A stretch of DNA of 29,906 bases from SIG424 sp045546695 (GTDB taxonomy: Bacteria > Bacillota > Clostridia > UBA1212 > UBA1255). Positions 15,989 to 23,452 of the stretch are shown piece by piece. How positions within the stretch are numbered: the stretch's first letter is position 1; the number at the start of each line of letters is the position of its first letter. Made by a program: the position numbers and the translations under genes. The stretch covers positions 1-29,906 of the forward strand of contig JAZQDE010000021.1 of the NCBI GenBank assembly GCA_045546695.1, given 5' to 3'. Under the pieces are notes generated by a model. It searched no databases and had not been told where the DNA came from. It saw only the letters and a program-made list of their open reading frames with translations.

Positions 15989-17623
15989 TCATATGACACT
16001 TAATATAATATCTTTTAATGAGATGATACTCTCCTCGCTCGCAGGATAGGCACCTTGTGAAAAGCCTCTTCCTCCGGGGAATACTAGTTGCTCTTCTGAA
16101 AGTTCCATATTTTTCCTGTAATGAGTCTCCAAAATCACATCACCCTTATAACCATCTTTTACCAGCCTTGTGAAAAGACCTTTATAATCCATCTCGCCCT
16201 CTCCTATACATACAGCAGTAACAGGATTTGTAAAAATCGCATCCTTTATATGGATGTGAGCCACATACGGAAGGCTCTTTTCATAACAATCCGGATACGG
16301 CTTGATTGACTCGGACACAAAAAGCACGTTTCCGGGATCGTAAAGCAATAAAACGCGCGGATTGTTGATTTCTTTTACAAGTTCTGCCACTTTGTCAGGC
16401 GTATCAGAATGTACCGACGGGTCGTTTTCTATAACGAGCGTAATGTCGTACTTTTCACAAATGTCAATTATTGGTAAAAAAGCAGCAGCGCGCTTAGCCA
16501 GAGAAATTCCGGCCTCAAAAAAGTCAAAGCCACGTATCAGATGAACTCCAAGCCGTGAGGCATTTTCTGCCAGTTTTTCAAATGAAGCAACATGCTTTTT
16601 TCTTGCTTCAATATCATCAAATTTACATTTGAAAAGCGGCGAAGATATACAAGAAATCGCCAGATTATGTTTCCCGGCAGCTGCTTTTATCTCTGTTATA
16701 TCGTCGTCTGTATACTCAAAAGGACCTCTGTTGTTTACTGACCTTATCTCAATACAATCCAGATTATGGAAGGCCGCAAACTCACATGCCTCTGTTATAT
16801 CAGCCGACACCTCGTCTGTTATAACACCTAATCTGAAAGTGGTATTTTTTTTCAGCTTTTCATTGTCAAAAACTGACTTTGCGCTGTCAGCGTCGCAATA
16901 TAAAGTAGAATTGTCAGTAATTCTCAGCACCGTAGCAGGACAAGCCTCTCCCACTTTGCCATAAACTGTATTTCTCACAGCATTTGCCTTCGTTGCGGCA
17001 GGAACAACGCAAAAACGATATGTAGCTCTTGCCAGCAGCGGCACGGTAAGCGTAAGCGCGTACTTCGGCACGCTGTCAATATCCGGAAAACAGCCGTCGT
17101 GAACCTGCTGCATTCGGCAAACGTCGTCAAGTGAAACAATCTTCACATCCTCAGGATCGTTAAAGTCTGCAACGTGAGGATCATTAAATGCAATATGACC
17201 ATTTTCACCGATACCCATGCAGACAATATCTGTCGGATAATTGCGCAAAAGCTCGCTGTAGCGAGCAGCTTCCTGCTTCGGGTCTGCAGTACAGTCAATC
17301 GTATTTACCGAGCGGAACGGTACCTTGTCAAAAATTGCTTTTTTAAGGAAATTAGAAAACGCCTGCGGTGCTCCGGCATCAATTCCTACATATTCATCCA
17401 TATGAAAAGCATTTATTCTCTGCCAGCAAATGGTATCATCACCGACAAGATATTCCAGCACTTCGTTCTGAGACGGAGCAGCTGCAAAAATCATATTGAT
17501 ATATTCTTTTTCTTCCAATAATTGTCTGATACAAGCTGATATATCTTTGCCCGCAGCTGCGCCCATTTGCGCGCGCGTGTCGTAACATTTTATGTCAAGC
17601 TTGTCTTTTTTTATCTGTATCAA
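15989..17623 (-). CDS. fusion: NagB-like deaminase/isomerase + TIM-barrel sugar isomerase
   Basis: A 544-residue two-domain cytosolic protein. Residues 1 to about 245 are of the NagB (glucosamine-6-phosphate deaminase) fold: NAFHMDEYVGI carries the Asp equivalent to E. coli D72. GIGENGHIAFNDP replaces the classic GVGVDGHIAFNEP, so the D141 position is Asn and the E148 position is Asp. From about 260, RLGVITDEVSADI opens a xylose-isomerase-like TIM barrel with metal-type segments LVIENDPS, LLYDPGN, AHIHIKDA and VILETHY. Each half is usually a separate protein. A linked deaminase and isomerase fits consecutive steps on an amino sugar. The TTG at 17623 has AGAAGGTGA five bases upstream; the GTG at 17632 lies inside that site. 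Confidence 0.87.
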   Translation of the reverse strand: MIQIKKDKLDIKCYDTRAQMGAAAGKDISACIRQLLEEKEYINMIFAAAPSQNEVLEYLVGDDTICWQRINAFHMDEYVGIDAGAPQAFSNFLKKAIFDKVPFRSVNTIDCTADPKQEAARYSELLRNYPTDIVCMGIGENGHIAFNDPHVADFNDPEDVKIVSLDDVCRMQQVHDGCFPDIDSVPKYALTLTVPLLARATYRFCVVPAATKANAVRNTVYGKVGEACPATVLRITDNSTLYCDADSAKSVFDNEKLKKNTTFRLGVITDEVSADITEACEFAAFHNLDCIEIRSVNNRGPFEYTDDDITEIKAAAGKHNLAISCISSPLFKCKFDDIEARKKHVASFEKLAENASRLGVHLIRGFDFFEAGISLAKRAAAFLPIIDICEKYDITLVIENDPSVHSDTPDKVAELVKEINNPRVLLLYDPGNVLFVSESIKPYPDCYEKSLPYVAHIHIKDAIFTNPVTAVCIGEGEMDYKGLFTRLVKDGYKGDVILETHYRKNMELSEEQLVFPGGRGFSQGAYPASEESIISLKDIILSVI

Positions 17624-17646
17624 TTCTGTCACCTTCTGTGAATTAC

Positions 17647-19452
17647 TTAAATCTTCGGCATTACCGTCATGCGCAATTTTGTGCAGCCATAAGGGATAAG
17701 CTCCATCTGCATTTCATCAGATACCGGCTCGGTAGATTTTGGCACTTTTGCGCATACAGAATCAAATCCATCTTCAAATCCCCAGTCGATTTTTTTCATT
17801 TTTACCTTTATTGTAACAGGTGGTTCGCTACCTGAAAATGGAACCGCACATACAACGTCTGTTTTCTTTTCAAGCATGTCGTCTGAGAAAGCATAATTCC
17901 AGTCACTTACAGGCAAAAGTTCGTAGTCACAATAAGGGAATTTTCTTTCAACATTATTGCGCTCGTATTCTTTCATAATGCTCTTATGCTTTACCGGCAG
18001 TGAAAATACGAGATTACCACATTTTACATATTTCAGATCATAAGCATAGTCAACAAAAGCCGGTGTAAAATCAAACGTAACAGTTATTTCCTTGCTCTCA
18101 CCTTTGACAATATCAAAAACAAGCTTTTCAGCGGCAGCTTCTCCATTTACTGTAATATTTTCAGCACCTGCCGGAATTCTGACTTCAAATTTAAAATCTT
18201 TTTGTGACTCTATAGTATATTTCAACGTATTTTCAAACGGATAATTCGTTTCAAGATTTATCACAAATTCATCTGTTTTAAGTTCAGCCGGAATCGGCAG
18301 TACGTTAATAACGCTGTCATCGTTGTACATATACGTAGCCAGCGCGAGCTTCGGCCAGCCCTGGTTAAAGTTGGCAGTACAGCAGCCAAAATTTGGTTCC
18401 AGTCCAAACAGATGTGCTTCCGGTCCGTTTGTTCTGAAAATTACTTTATCTGTAAATCTGCGGCATGCTATCTGGTTGTTCATCTGAACGTATTGATGCG
18501 TCCACATGTCTTCACTGTTTGTCGCAGGAAGCGCGTTAAAGGCAAGAAGTTCAAGTCTGTCGGCCCATTTTGCATCACCTGTATATGCAAAAAGCAGCTC
18601 ATATGAATACATCTGTTCTACCACGGCGCAAAGCTCTGTACCCTGTATCGGTGAAACACCCGACAGACATTCATCGCCGGTAAACATTTCCACAGCCGTG
18701 CCGTTATATTTATCGAGAATTCCACGAAGTTTTTCGGCAAGATCTGTATATTCTTCGCCTACCATATCGCAGCTCACAGCCTCGCTTTTGAGCATCATTC
18801 CGATATTTACAATGTGCGTATAGAACGTCCATTTGTTTTCCGGAACTTCCCAATACTGAGCAAAATCTTCATATTTTGTTCCCTGTGCTTTGACAATTTT
18901 TGCCAGCTCACACAGCCAGGGCTCTTTATATCTTTCATATATAAAGTTTATAGCGATGAAAATCTCAAACCAGCGGAATTCGCCCCATCCGAAGAGCTTT
19001 ATCTGTCCGCTGCTCAATAAATCATAATAATTTTTCAGCACTTTATATATAACATCCGGTAATCTTTCGTCTTTTGAGCAGTTGTAATAAACTGTCAGTA
19101 CTTTTGATATCAGAAGCACGGCCCACGTATCGTACGCAGCTCTCTTATCGTCGTCGCACGGACAAATCCAGCCGTCTTCTTTTTGGCCGGCAATTATTGC
19201 GTCCATATATTTTTTCGCGCGCGCCTTCATATCGTCGTCATCCAACAAAAAAGCAAGCGGTATAAAACCATCGAGCCAATACGGAACACGCTCCCAGCCG
19301 TCCTTTTCACCGCCTATCCAGGCACTGTCCCTTACGTCCGGCCACACCTTGTCAAGATTGCCGCTAAGGCCGTTTGCCTGAATCTTCAGCTGACGCTTCA
19401 GCCAGCCTTTTGGCTTTATCTCATCCGTGGTGTACATTTTCCATTTTTGCAT
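17647..19452 (-). CDS. GH127/DUF1680 family glycoside hydrolase
   Basis: A 601-residue (alpha/alpha)6-barrel hydrolase related to beta-L-arabinofuranosidases. The family hallmark WIGGEKDGWERVPYWLDG is at residues 46-62, and GTELCAVVE (271-279) holds the conserved Glu. The Cys-rich site NFGCCTANF (354-362) corresponds to the zinc/nucleophile cysteines of GH127. A beta-sandwich C-terminus follows. No signal peptide, so it acts inside the cell on imported oligosaccharide or glycoside. Family members differ in specificity, so arabinose is only a guess. The ATG at 19452 has CGGAGG seven bases upstream. It has its own promoter and begins the second transcription unit of the cluster. Confidence 0.88.
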   Translation of the reverse strand: MQKWKMYTTDEIKPKGWLKRQLKIQANGLSGNLDKVWPDVRDSAWIGGEKDGWERVPYWLDGFIPLAFLLDDDDMKARAKKYMDAIIAGQKEDGWICPCDDDKRAAYDTWAVLLISKVLTVYYNCSKDERLPDVIYKVLKNYYDLLSSGQIKLFGWGEFRWFEIFIAINFIYERYKEPWLCELAKIVKAQGTKYEDFAQYWEVPENKWTFYTHIVNIGMMLKSEAVSCDMVGEEYTDLAEKLRGILDKYNGTAVEMFTGDECLSGVSPIQGTELCAVVEQMYSYELLFAYTGDAKWADRLELLAFNALPATNSEDMWTHQYVQMNNQIACRRFTDKVIFRTNGPEAHLFGLEPNFGCCTANFNQGWPKLALATYMYNDDSVINVLPIPAELKTDEFVINLETNYPFENTLKYTIESQKDFKFEVRIPAGAENITVNGEAAAEKLVFDIVKGESKEITVTFDFTPAFVDYAYDLKYVKCGNLVFSLPVKHKSIMKEYERNNVERKFPYCDYELLPVSDWNYAFSDDMLEKKTDVVCAVPFSGSEPPVTIKVKMKKIDWGFEDGFDSVCAKVPKSTEPVSDEMQMELIPYGCTKLRMTVMPKI

Positions 19453-19491
19453 ATATATACCTCCGATTGTGAGTTCATTTATATTGTGCAT

Positions 19492-19520
19492 ATTCTAATA
19501 ATTGTTTCAAAAAGCGTCAA
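19492..19520 (-). promoter_or_regulatory. internal promoter before the GH127 gene
   Basis: The reverse strand shows -35 TTGACG (19515-19520), a 17-bp spacer and -10 TAGAAT (19492-19497), about 40 bases before the ATG. It lets the hydrolase-to-permease part be expressed apart from the two upstream genes. No terminator hairpin precedes it. Confidence 0.82.
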
Positions 19521-19542
19521 GATTTTTTACGCAGTTTTTTCC

Positions 19543-20946
19543 TTATTCAAGCTCCTCGAAAGACACCACGCGACGGCTGCTTGTATGGTCCTCAAAGAAA
19601 ATATTGCAGTCATCATATTCTGCCTCTCCGCTCTGGTTATCGTATGGATCCATGCGGCAAAATGCCTTATCGGGTGTCAGCGAATTCTGGAATTCGTCCG
19701 ATGCAACAAGCCTGAAAGGATCAAGATTTGCAAAATAATGGTTGCGGCGCACTTCGTTGCCTTCGCCTGCGGCACCTACTCCGTAAGACGGGTCACAATA
19801 AAGCCAGCCGTACGGCGCAATGTAAAACATCGCCCAGTCATGCGATCCTATGCGCTCGGGGCTGCACGCAGAGCCCGACTGCCACTTTGCAGGAATTCCC
19901 AGCACGCGGCACAGCGTAATAAACGCAAGCGCCATCGTTCCACAATCCCCATAGCCATTCATAAGCACAAATTCCGGAATATTTTCAATAAGAAGGTAAT
20001 CTCTTACGTATGAATAACGTATATTTTTGCAAATATAATCATAAACACGGCGCGCCAGTCGCAACGGGTCTTTCTCCTCTCCGGCAATCTCTTTTGCCAG
20101 CATCCGGATGAAAGGCGTAAACCTGATATGTGGATATTTTTCACCTGTATAATACTTAAATTCCTCCTCCGTAAGCCCCTCGCCCACCTGAGGATATTCG
20201 CGCCTTTCAAGGTCAACTTCAGTATATTTTGCGCGGTTTACGAACGAATATCGCACGCTGTATGTAGCATCTTTTTCACACGGCACATGCATATATGCTG
20301 TCCGGTGAAAAGCACCGGTTATTTCAACAGGATGCGAAGAATCAAGAAGTTTTATTTCAGATTCGGGCTGAGTCAGGCACGACGCCGGATAAGGGAACCA
20401 TATTTTCAACATTTTCCCCGGCCTCTCTGCCTCGGGTGAAAGCTTTATCGCATACTCTACTTCGTATCTGAACGCCCGGCTACCTTTTTCTTTCATTATG
20501 GAAATATTTTCCGGCACAACAAAGGCTGTATCCGGTCGGATATAATCCGGATTCTGTATTTTTTCCAATTCATGGTGATGCGTGTTGAAAATATTCGAAA
20601 TTGCCTGATGCTGGAAACGCATTTCCATATTTTTGAAAATATAATCTACGTTTCCCGAAGCGATGAAAGCATCTAGAGCAGATTCATCTGCTGACGGATA
20701 GCGTTTTTGTATGGCTTCTACCACGTCCTTACGCGACAGCGGGTAGTCATCACGAAGCTGAAGTGCAAATATCCGCTGGATTTCCAGCCTTTTCCTCAGG
20801 CAGAGCGGTATATTTCTTTTCAGCCATCTGTCAATAGCTGCCACTTCTCCTGTAAAATCTCCCGAAAAATGGTACATTTTTACTTCGTCCGGCATGCCTA
20901 CAGACAAATATTGTAAATCACTTACAGACAATCTCATATAATTCAT
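19543..20946 (-). CDS. transglutaminase-fold protein, cytosolic
   Basis: A 467-residue protein with a transglutaminase/protease-like core in the C-terminal third. Catalytic Cys335 is in GYGDCGTMAL, His369 in GSHDWAMF and Asp385 in CDPSYG, so the triad is intact. The N-terminal 300 residues contain helices and a beta domain that I cannot assign. No signal peptide or membrane helix is seen. Bacterial members act as peptidases or amidases as often as cross-linkers. In a sugar cluster it might release a peptide- or amide-linked sugar, which is inference. AGGAG lies nine bases before the ATG. The gene is 16 bases after the epimerase gene. Confidence 0.85.
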   Translation of the reverse strand: MNYMRLSVSDLQYLSVGMPDEVKMYHFSGDFTGEVAAIDRWLKRNIPLCLRKRLEIQRIFALQLRDDYPLSRKDVVEAIQKRYPSADESALDAFIASGNVDYIFKNMEMRFQHQAISNIFNTHHHELEKIQNPDYIRPDTAFVVPENISIMKEKGSRAFRYEVEYAIKLSPEAERPGKMLKIWFPYPASCLTQPESEIKLLDSSHPVEITGAFHRTAYMHVPCEKDATYSVRYSFVNRAKYTEVDLERREYPQVGEGLTEEEFKYYTGEKYPHIRFTPFIRMLAKEIAGEEKDPLRLARRVYDYICKNIRYSYVRDYLLIENIPEFVLMNGYGDCGTMALAFITLCRVLGIPAKWQSGSACSPERIGSHDWAMFYIAPYGWLYCDPSYGVGAAGEGNEVRRNHYFANLDPFRLVASDEFQNSLTPDKAFCRMDPYDNQSGEAEYDDCNIFFEDHTSSRRVVSFEELE

Positions 20947-20962
20947 ATCGCGTCGCTCCTTT

Positions 20963-21703
20963 TTACAGATTTTCTATAATCTCTCTTAGCACCACGGCCT
21001 CTTTTGCAAGGCTTTCTATTTTTCCGTCCGGCATAAATTCAAACAGTAATTTTCTGGGCGCTCCTAACAAATTAAGGTACTTCTCCCACTCTTCCCTGCC
21101 TTCTGCCATGGAATATTTTTCAGCACCTTTCCATTGAAAAACGTGTACGTGCTCCAGCCATGGTTTTAATTCACGGATATATTGACAATTTTCGTCAATT
21201 GTTCTGTATTGATTTGGCTGCCAATAAAGCCTGAAATGTTCACTGCCTGCCGCCTGCATCATTGCAAGCGCACCTTCTTTGCAATCTGTCATCGTGCCGG
21301 GATGACACTCAAGGCACAAACGTACGCCTTCTTTTGCGGCAATTTTTTCCAGCTCACGGGCACGTTGATAAAGCTCTTCTTTGTTCGTTTCTTCGTGAAA
21401 ACCCACAAGACCGCACCATATGCGAATCACGCTTGTACCCAATATTTTTGCGGCTTTAATATATTCAAAAATCTCTTCCGGCTGATTCTTCGCTACCTGA
21501 AAATACGAACCGTAAGAGCTGCAACTTATTCCATATTTTTCCTGAAGTTGCGCAATCTTGCGTATCTTATCTGTCTGTGTACACGGTGCATGAACGTCGC
21601 TTCCCCACTCGACAAAGGACAATCCTGCCTCCATACTTGCCTGTAGTATTTCTTCTGCACTTTTTTTTCTGAAAGAGATTGAAACAAATCCGAGCTCAAA
21701 CAT
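20963..21703 (-). CDS. sugar phosphate isomerase/epimerase family TIM-barrel protein
   Basis: A 246-residue xylose-isomerase-like barrel, somewhat short for the family. Segments expected to bind metal or substrate include FVEWGSDVHA, IRIWCGLVG, LCLECHPGT, LYWQPNQY, HVHVFQWKG and LLFEFMPDG. The reaction is probably sugar isomerisation or epimerisation, or a lyase step. The ATG at 21703 follows GGAG by eight bases. The GTG at 21712 overlaps the ribosome site and is rejected. This is the first gene of the leftward sugar cluster. It shares little obvious sequence with the barrel in the fusion protein or the gene at 379-1236. Confidence 0.87.
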   Translation of the reverse strand: MFELGFVSISFRKKSAEEILQASMEAGLSFVEWGSDVHAPCTQTDKIRKIAQLQEKYGISCSSYGSYFQVAKNQPEEIFEYIKAAKILGTSVIRIWCGLVGFHEETNKEELYQRARELEKIAAKEGVRLCLECHPGTMTDCKEGALAMMQAAGSEHFRLYWQPNQYRTIDENCQYIRELKPWLEHVHVFQWKGAEKYSMAEGREEWEKYLNLLGAPRKLLFEFMPDGKIESLAKEAVVLREIIENL

Positions 21704-21741
21704 TTTAAACACTCCTCATAGCGTTTTTCACTATAGTTGTT

Positions 21742-21770
21742 ATAGTAAGCAATTATTCAGAAAAGAACAA
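21742..21770 (-). promoter_or_regulatory. probable promoter of the sugar cluster
   Basis: The reverse strand shows -35 TTGTTC (21765-21770), a 17-bp spacer and -10 TACTAT (21742-21747). Both are imperfect. A second -10-like TATAGT sits at 21730-21735 without a good -35. No operator was recognised. Confidence 0.5.
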
Positions 21771-21800
21771 TACCCGAATCGGCAGTTTTGAGAATTTTTA

Positions 21801-21829
21801 TTGACATACGTAGTGAATATAATGATAAT
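21801..21829 (+). promoter_or_regulatory. near-consensus rightward promoter at the island edge
   Basis: -35 TTGACA (21801-21806), a 17-bp spacer and -10 GATAAT (21824-21829). The start would be near 21836, ahead of a ribosome site at 21857-21860. It diverges from the sugar-cluster promoter. Confidence 0.7.
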
Positions 21830-21868
21830 TATACCAGCCGGATTGAAGTTGATTGTGGAGAAGTTGAT

Positions 21869-22144
21869 ATGAGTAGAATTAATCTGATACCCGGTCAGGT
21901 ATTTATTGATACGTTCAGAGAATGTGTTGTTATTGGATATGTATTATTCAGATGTTTCCGGCGACTAACAAAGGATCTGGATTTAAGATTCATGATTCAC
22001 TTTGTGCGTGAAAGCAATGTCGGGTTTTGTTACAATAAAAAAATAGTTGAAAGAGGTTTTATATATGTCAAAAATGATACCTGTAGTTGCCATCAAAGAG
22101 CTGCTGTTCTTGAATCCCGGTTACGAGTTTTTCTGTACGGATGA
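21869..22144 (+). CDS. small ORF of doubtful status (91 aa)
   Basis: An ATG eight bases after GGAG and 33 bases after a strong promoter opens a 91-codon frame beginning MSRINLIPGQVFID. It is rich in Arg, Cys and Phe and matches no family I know. It overlaps the next gene's start by 80 bases in another frame, and that gene has its own promoter inside this frame. It may be a leader or remnant rather than a protein gene. Its FRECVVIG stretch has a near-copy at 23118-23135. Confidence 0.25.
   Translation: MSRINLIPGQVFIDTFRECVVIGYVLFRCFRRLTKDLDLRFMIHFVRESNVGFCYNKKIVERGFIYVKNDTCSCHQRAAVLESRLRVFLYG
22008..22036 (+). promoter_or_regulatory. extended -10 promoter of the 298-aa gene
   Basis: TGTTACAAT (22028-22036) is an extended -10 (TG-N-TACAAT), with GTGAAA (22008-22013) at a 17-bp spacing as a fair -35. 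The start would be near 22043, giving a short leader with AAAGAGG. Confidence 0.6.
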
Positions 22145-22961
22145 ACTGGAAATGTCAGAAACACCGGTTTACGGCATCGGAAATGCTTACGTTCCCGACC
22201 ACGCTTTGACCTGTGGTATTCCCTGGCAAGCAAGGAAAACATATCCTCATAGTCAGGTGAAAGTTCAAGTCCACATTTTATGGCTTGAAACCAACGATCC
22301 TTTCGGTTACTCTGGGTTGGTTATTGACAAAACCGACCACAATCTTTATTGGATAAAACGCGTCTCACGTGGAATCCATCATTATCGATATTGTGCTTTT
22401 GAGGAAGCAAGCTTCGGGCAAATTGAAAAAAAGGCAGTGGAGCATAACTTATACCTGAACAACGTGATTAATCTCGCAGTGAACCACAGAGAACAGCTTT
22501 TAGATTATCAGGTGTACTCCAATTTAAGCGACCGCTTCTATTATATGGAAATTCCTTTTGAAGATAGGGTCGTAATGTGCGGTGCAGGTCTGCATTCCAA
22601 TGCTCTGTTGGAAGTGGGCTGGGTGGGCAAGCTTGCGAACAAGGATTTTTTTGTTTCCTATGCCGAATGTACACCGCAAGCCTACGAGCAACTGAAGGCT
22701 CAAACCCCATCCCTGTATTCCCGCGGACAGCAAATGGAAAAGAACAAACCTCTTTTTTCATATATGAAAGTAGTTTTTGAGAAGAGAAATAAGTACCCGC
22801 AGTTGGTCAAACTTCTTCTCGACTTCAAGCAAGAGCCCTTAAGTACACGAACGGTTTCTTTTTTTGGAGCATCTGCTTACGGAACCAATATGCAACAATA
22901 TTACGGCCAAGCATTTCGCTGGATGGAAGAATTTGTAATACAATGCAGAAAAACACTCTGA
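22065..22961 (+). CDS. protein of unknown function, 298 aa
   Basis: I do not recognise this protein. It has no signal peptide, no membrane helix and no obvious catalytic motif. The N-terminal half has many aromatic residues and a central FGYSGLVIDKTDHNLYWIKR strand region. A polar middle (EKKAVEHNLYLNNVI) follows, then a C-terminal part with KLLLDFKQEPLSTRTVSFFG and an aromatic end (YYGQAFRWMEEFV). It looks like a full, folded soluble protein. The ATG has AAAGAGG eight bases upstream; a TTG at 22047 is rejected. It sits alone between the sugar cluster and a region of gene remnants, on the side with accessory character. Confidence 0.8.
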   Translation: MSKMIPVVAIKELLFLNPGYEFFCTDELEMSETPVYGIGNAYVPDHALTCGIPWQARKTYPHSQVKVQVHILWLETNDPFGYSGLVIDKTDHNLYWIKRVSRGIHHYRYCAFEEASFGQIEKKAVEHNLYLNNVINLAVNHREQLLDYQVYSNLSDRFYYMEIPFEDRVVMCGAGLHSNALLEVGWVGKLANKDFFVSYAECTPQAYEQLKAQTPSLYSRGQQMEKNKPLFSYMKVVFEKRNKYPQLVKLLLDFKQEPLSTRTVSFFGASAYGTNMQQYYGQAFRWMEEFVIQCRKTL

Positions 22962-23086
22962 TAAGATATTTATGATTCCATATTTTACAAATGCTGACAA
23001 TACAAAAAAAGTAAATCTTGCGGTATATTTCTCCCACAATTACAGATAATAACAACACAATTTGTAATTTAAGGAGAAATGTATAT

Positions 23087-23167
23087 ATGAAAGCAACAGG
23101 TATTGTACGCCGTATCGAGGAATGTGTTATAATAGGACAAAAGTTGAAAAAACCGCATAAACACTAG
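23087..23167 (+). pseudogene. AbrB/SpoVT-type N-terminal stub
   Basis: After AAGGAG, an ATG opens 26 codons starting MKATGIVRRIE. This matches the first ten residues of AbrB/SpoVT transition-state regulators (typically MKATGIVRRID). Instead of the expected DLGRVVIPKE the frame continues ECVIIGQKLKKPHKH and stops. The DNA-binding swapped-hairpin core is missing, so this is a remnant. The lost part was replaced by DNA that ends in a 12-bp inverted repeat (23141-23190). Confidence 0.6.
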
Positions 23168-23190
23168 GGGTTCGCTGTTTTTTTCAACTT
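23141..23190. repeat. 12-bp inverted repeat with 26-base loop
   Basis: AAGTTGAAAAAA (23141-23152) is mirrored exactly by TTTTTTCAACTT (23179-23190). It overlaps the end of the AbrB stub. It could form a long hairpin, with a T-run in the right arm, or mark the edge of a small inserted or deleted element. Confidence 0.7.
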
Positions 23191-23257
23191 AATTAGCATA
23201 AAATCAAGTTAAATCGGCTTTTGATCTAAAAGCGAGGTGCAACATACATATTATGAT

Positions 23258-23296
23258 GCCGGATTAGCGATATGTTCATCCGGCTTTCTCTTTCTC
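23258..23296 (+). terminator. terminator-like hairpin before the abiE locus
   Basis: GCCGGAT (23258-23264) pairs with ATCCGGC (23278-23284) around a 13-base loop. A pyrimidine tail TTTCTCTTTCTC follows. It would end transcripts from the AbrB stub region before the abiE promoter. Confidence 0.6.
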
Positions 23297-23308
23297 AAAA
23301 TCGGCAAG

Positions 23309-23342
23309 TTTGTTGCAAAAGTTATATAAGATTTGCGACAAA
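23309..23342. promoter_or_regulatory. candidate AbiEi operator (inverted repeat)
   Basis: TTTGTTGCAAA (23309-23319) and TTTGCGACAAA (23332-23342) are inverted copies with one mismatch, 12 bp apart, about 35 bp upstream of the abiE -35. The exact 11-mer TTTGCGACAAA recurs inside the antitoxin gene at 23509-23519. AbiEi antitoxins are known to bind inverted repeats upstream of their operon. Confidence 0.45.
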
Positions 23343-23376
23343 AACTCTAACAAAAGCAACCGAGTTAAATGAGCCC

Positions 23377-23405
23377 TTTACAATTTATAAAAAGGTGCAT
23401 AGAAT
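23377..23405 (+). promoter_or_regulatory. promoter of the abiE locus
   Basis: -35 TTTACA (23377-23382), a 17-bp spacer and -10 TAGAAT (23400-23405). The start would be near 23412, about 40 bases before the proposed ATA start. Confidence 0.75.
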
Positions 23406-23452
23406 ATAAATGTATAAAGTTGCCGCAAAGCGAATTTGTTTGAGGTGAAAAA

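Larger units (their letters stand above)
23168..23376. other. hairpin-rich non-coding stretch before the abiE locus
   Basis: No credible gene is seen here. It contains the right arm of the inverted repeat, a 6-bp hairpin GCTTTT/AAAAGC (23217-23233), a terminator-like hairpin (23258-23284), and the candidate AbiEi operator repeats (23309-23342). It may hold a small RNA or only debris of an insertion. Confidence 0.5.

Noticed and set aside
19183..20013. 276-codon rightward open frame opposite the GH127 and transglutaminase genes
   Set aside because: It is antisense to two genes with clear catalytic motifs, has no ribosome site, and its translation is Cys/Arg/His-rich without family features.
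21788..21868. N-terminal extension of the small ORF from TTG 21788
   Set aside because: The near-consensus promoter at 21801-21829 lies inside it, so it would not be on the transcript.
23141..23190. Insertion-sequence ends
   Set aside because: The inverted arms enclose only 26 bases, with no transposase and no target duplication seen.
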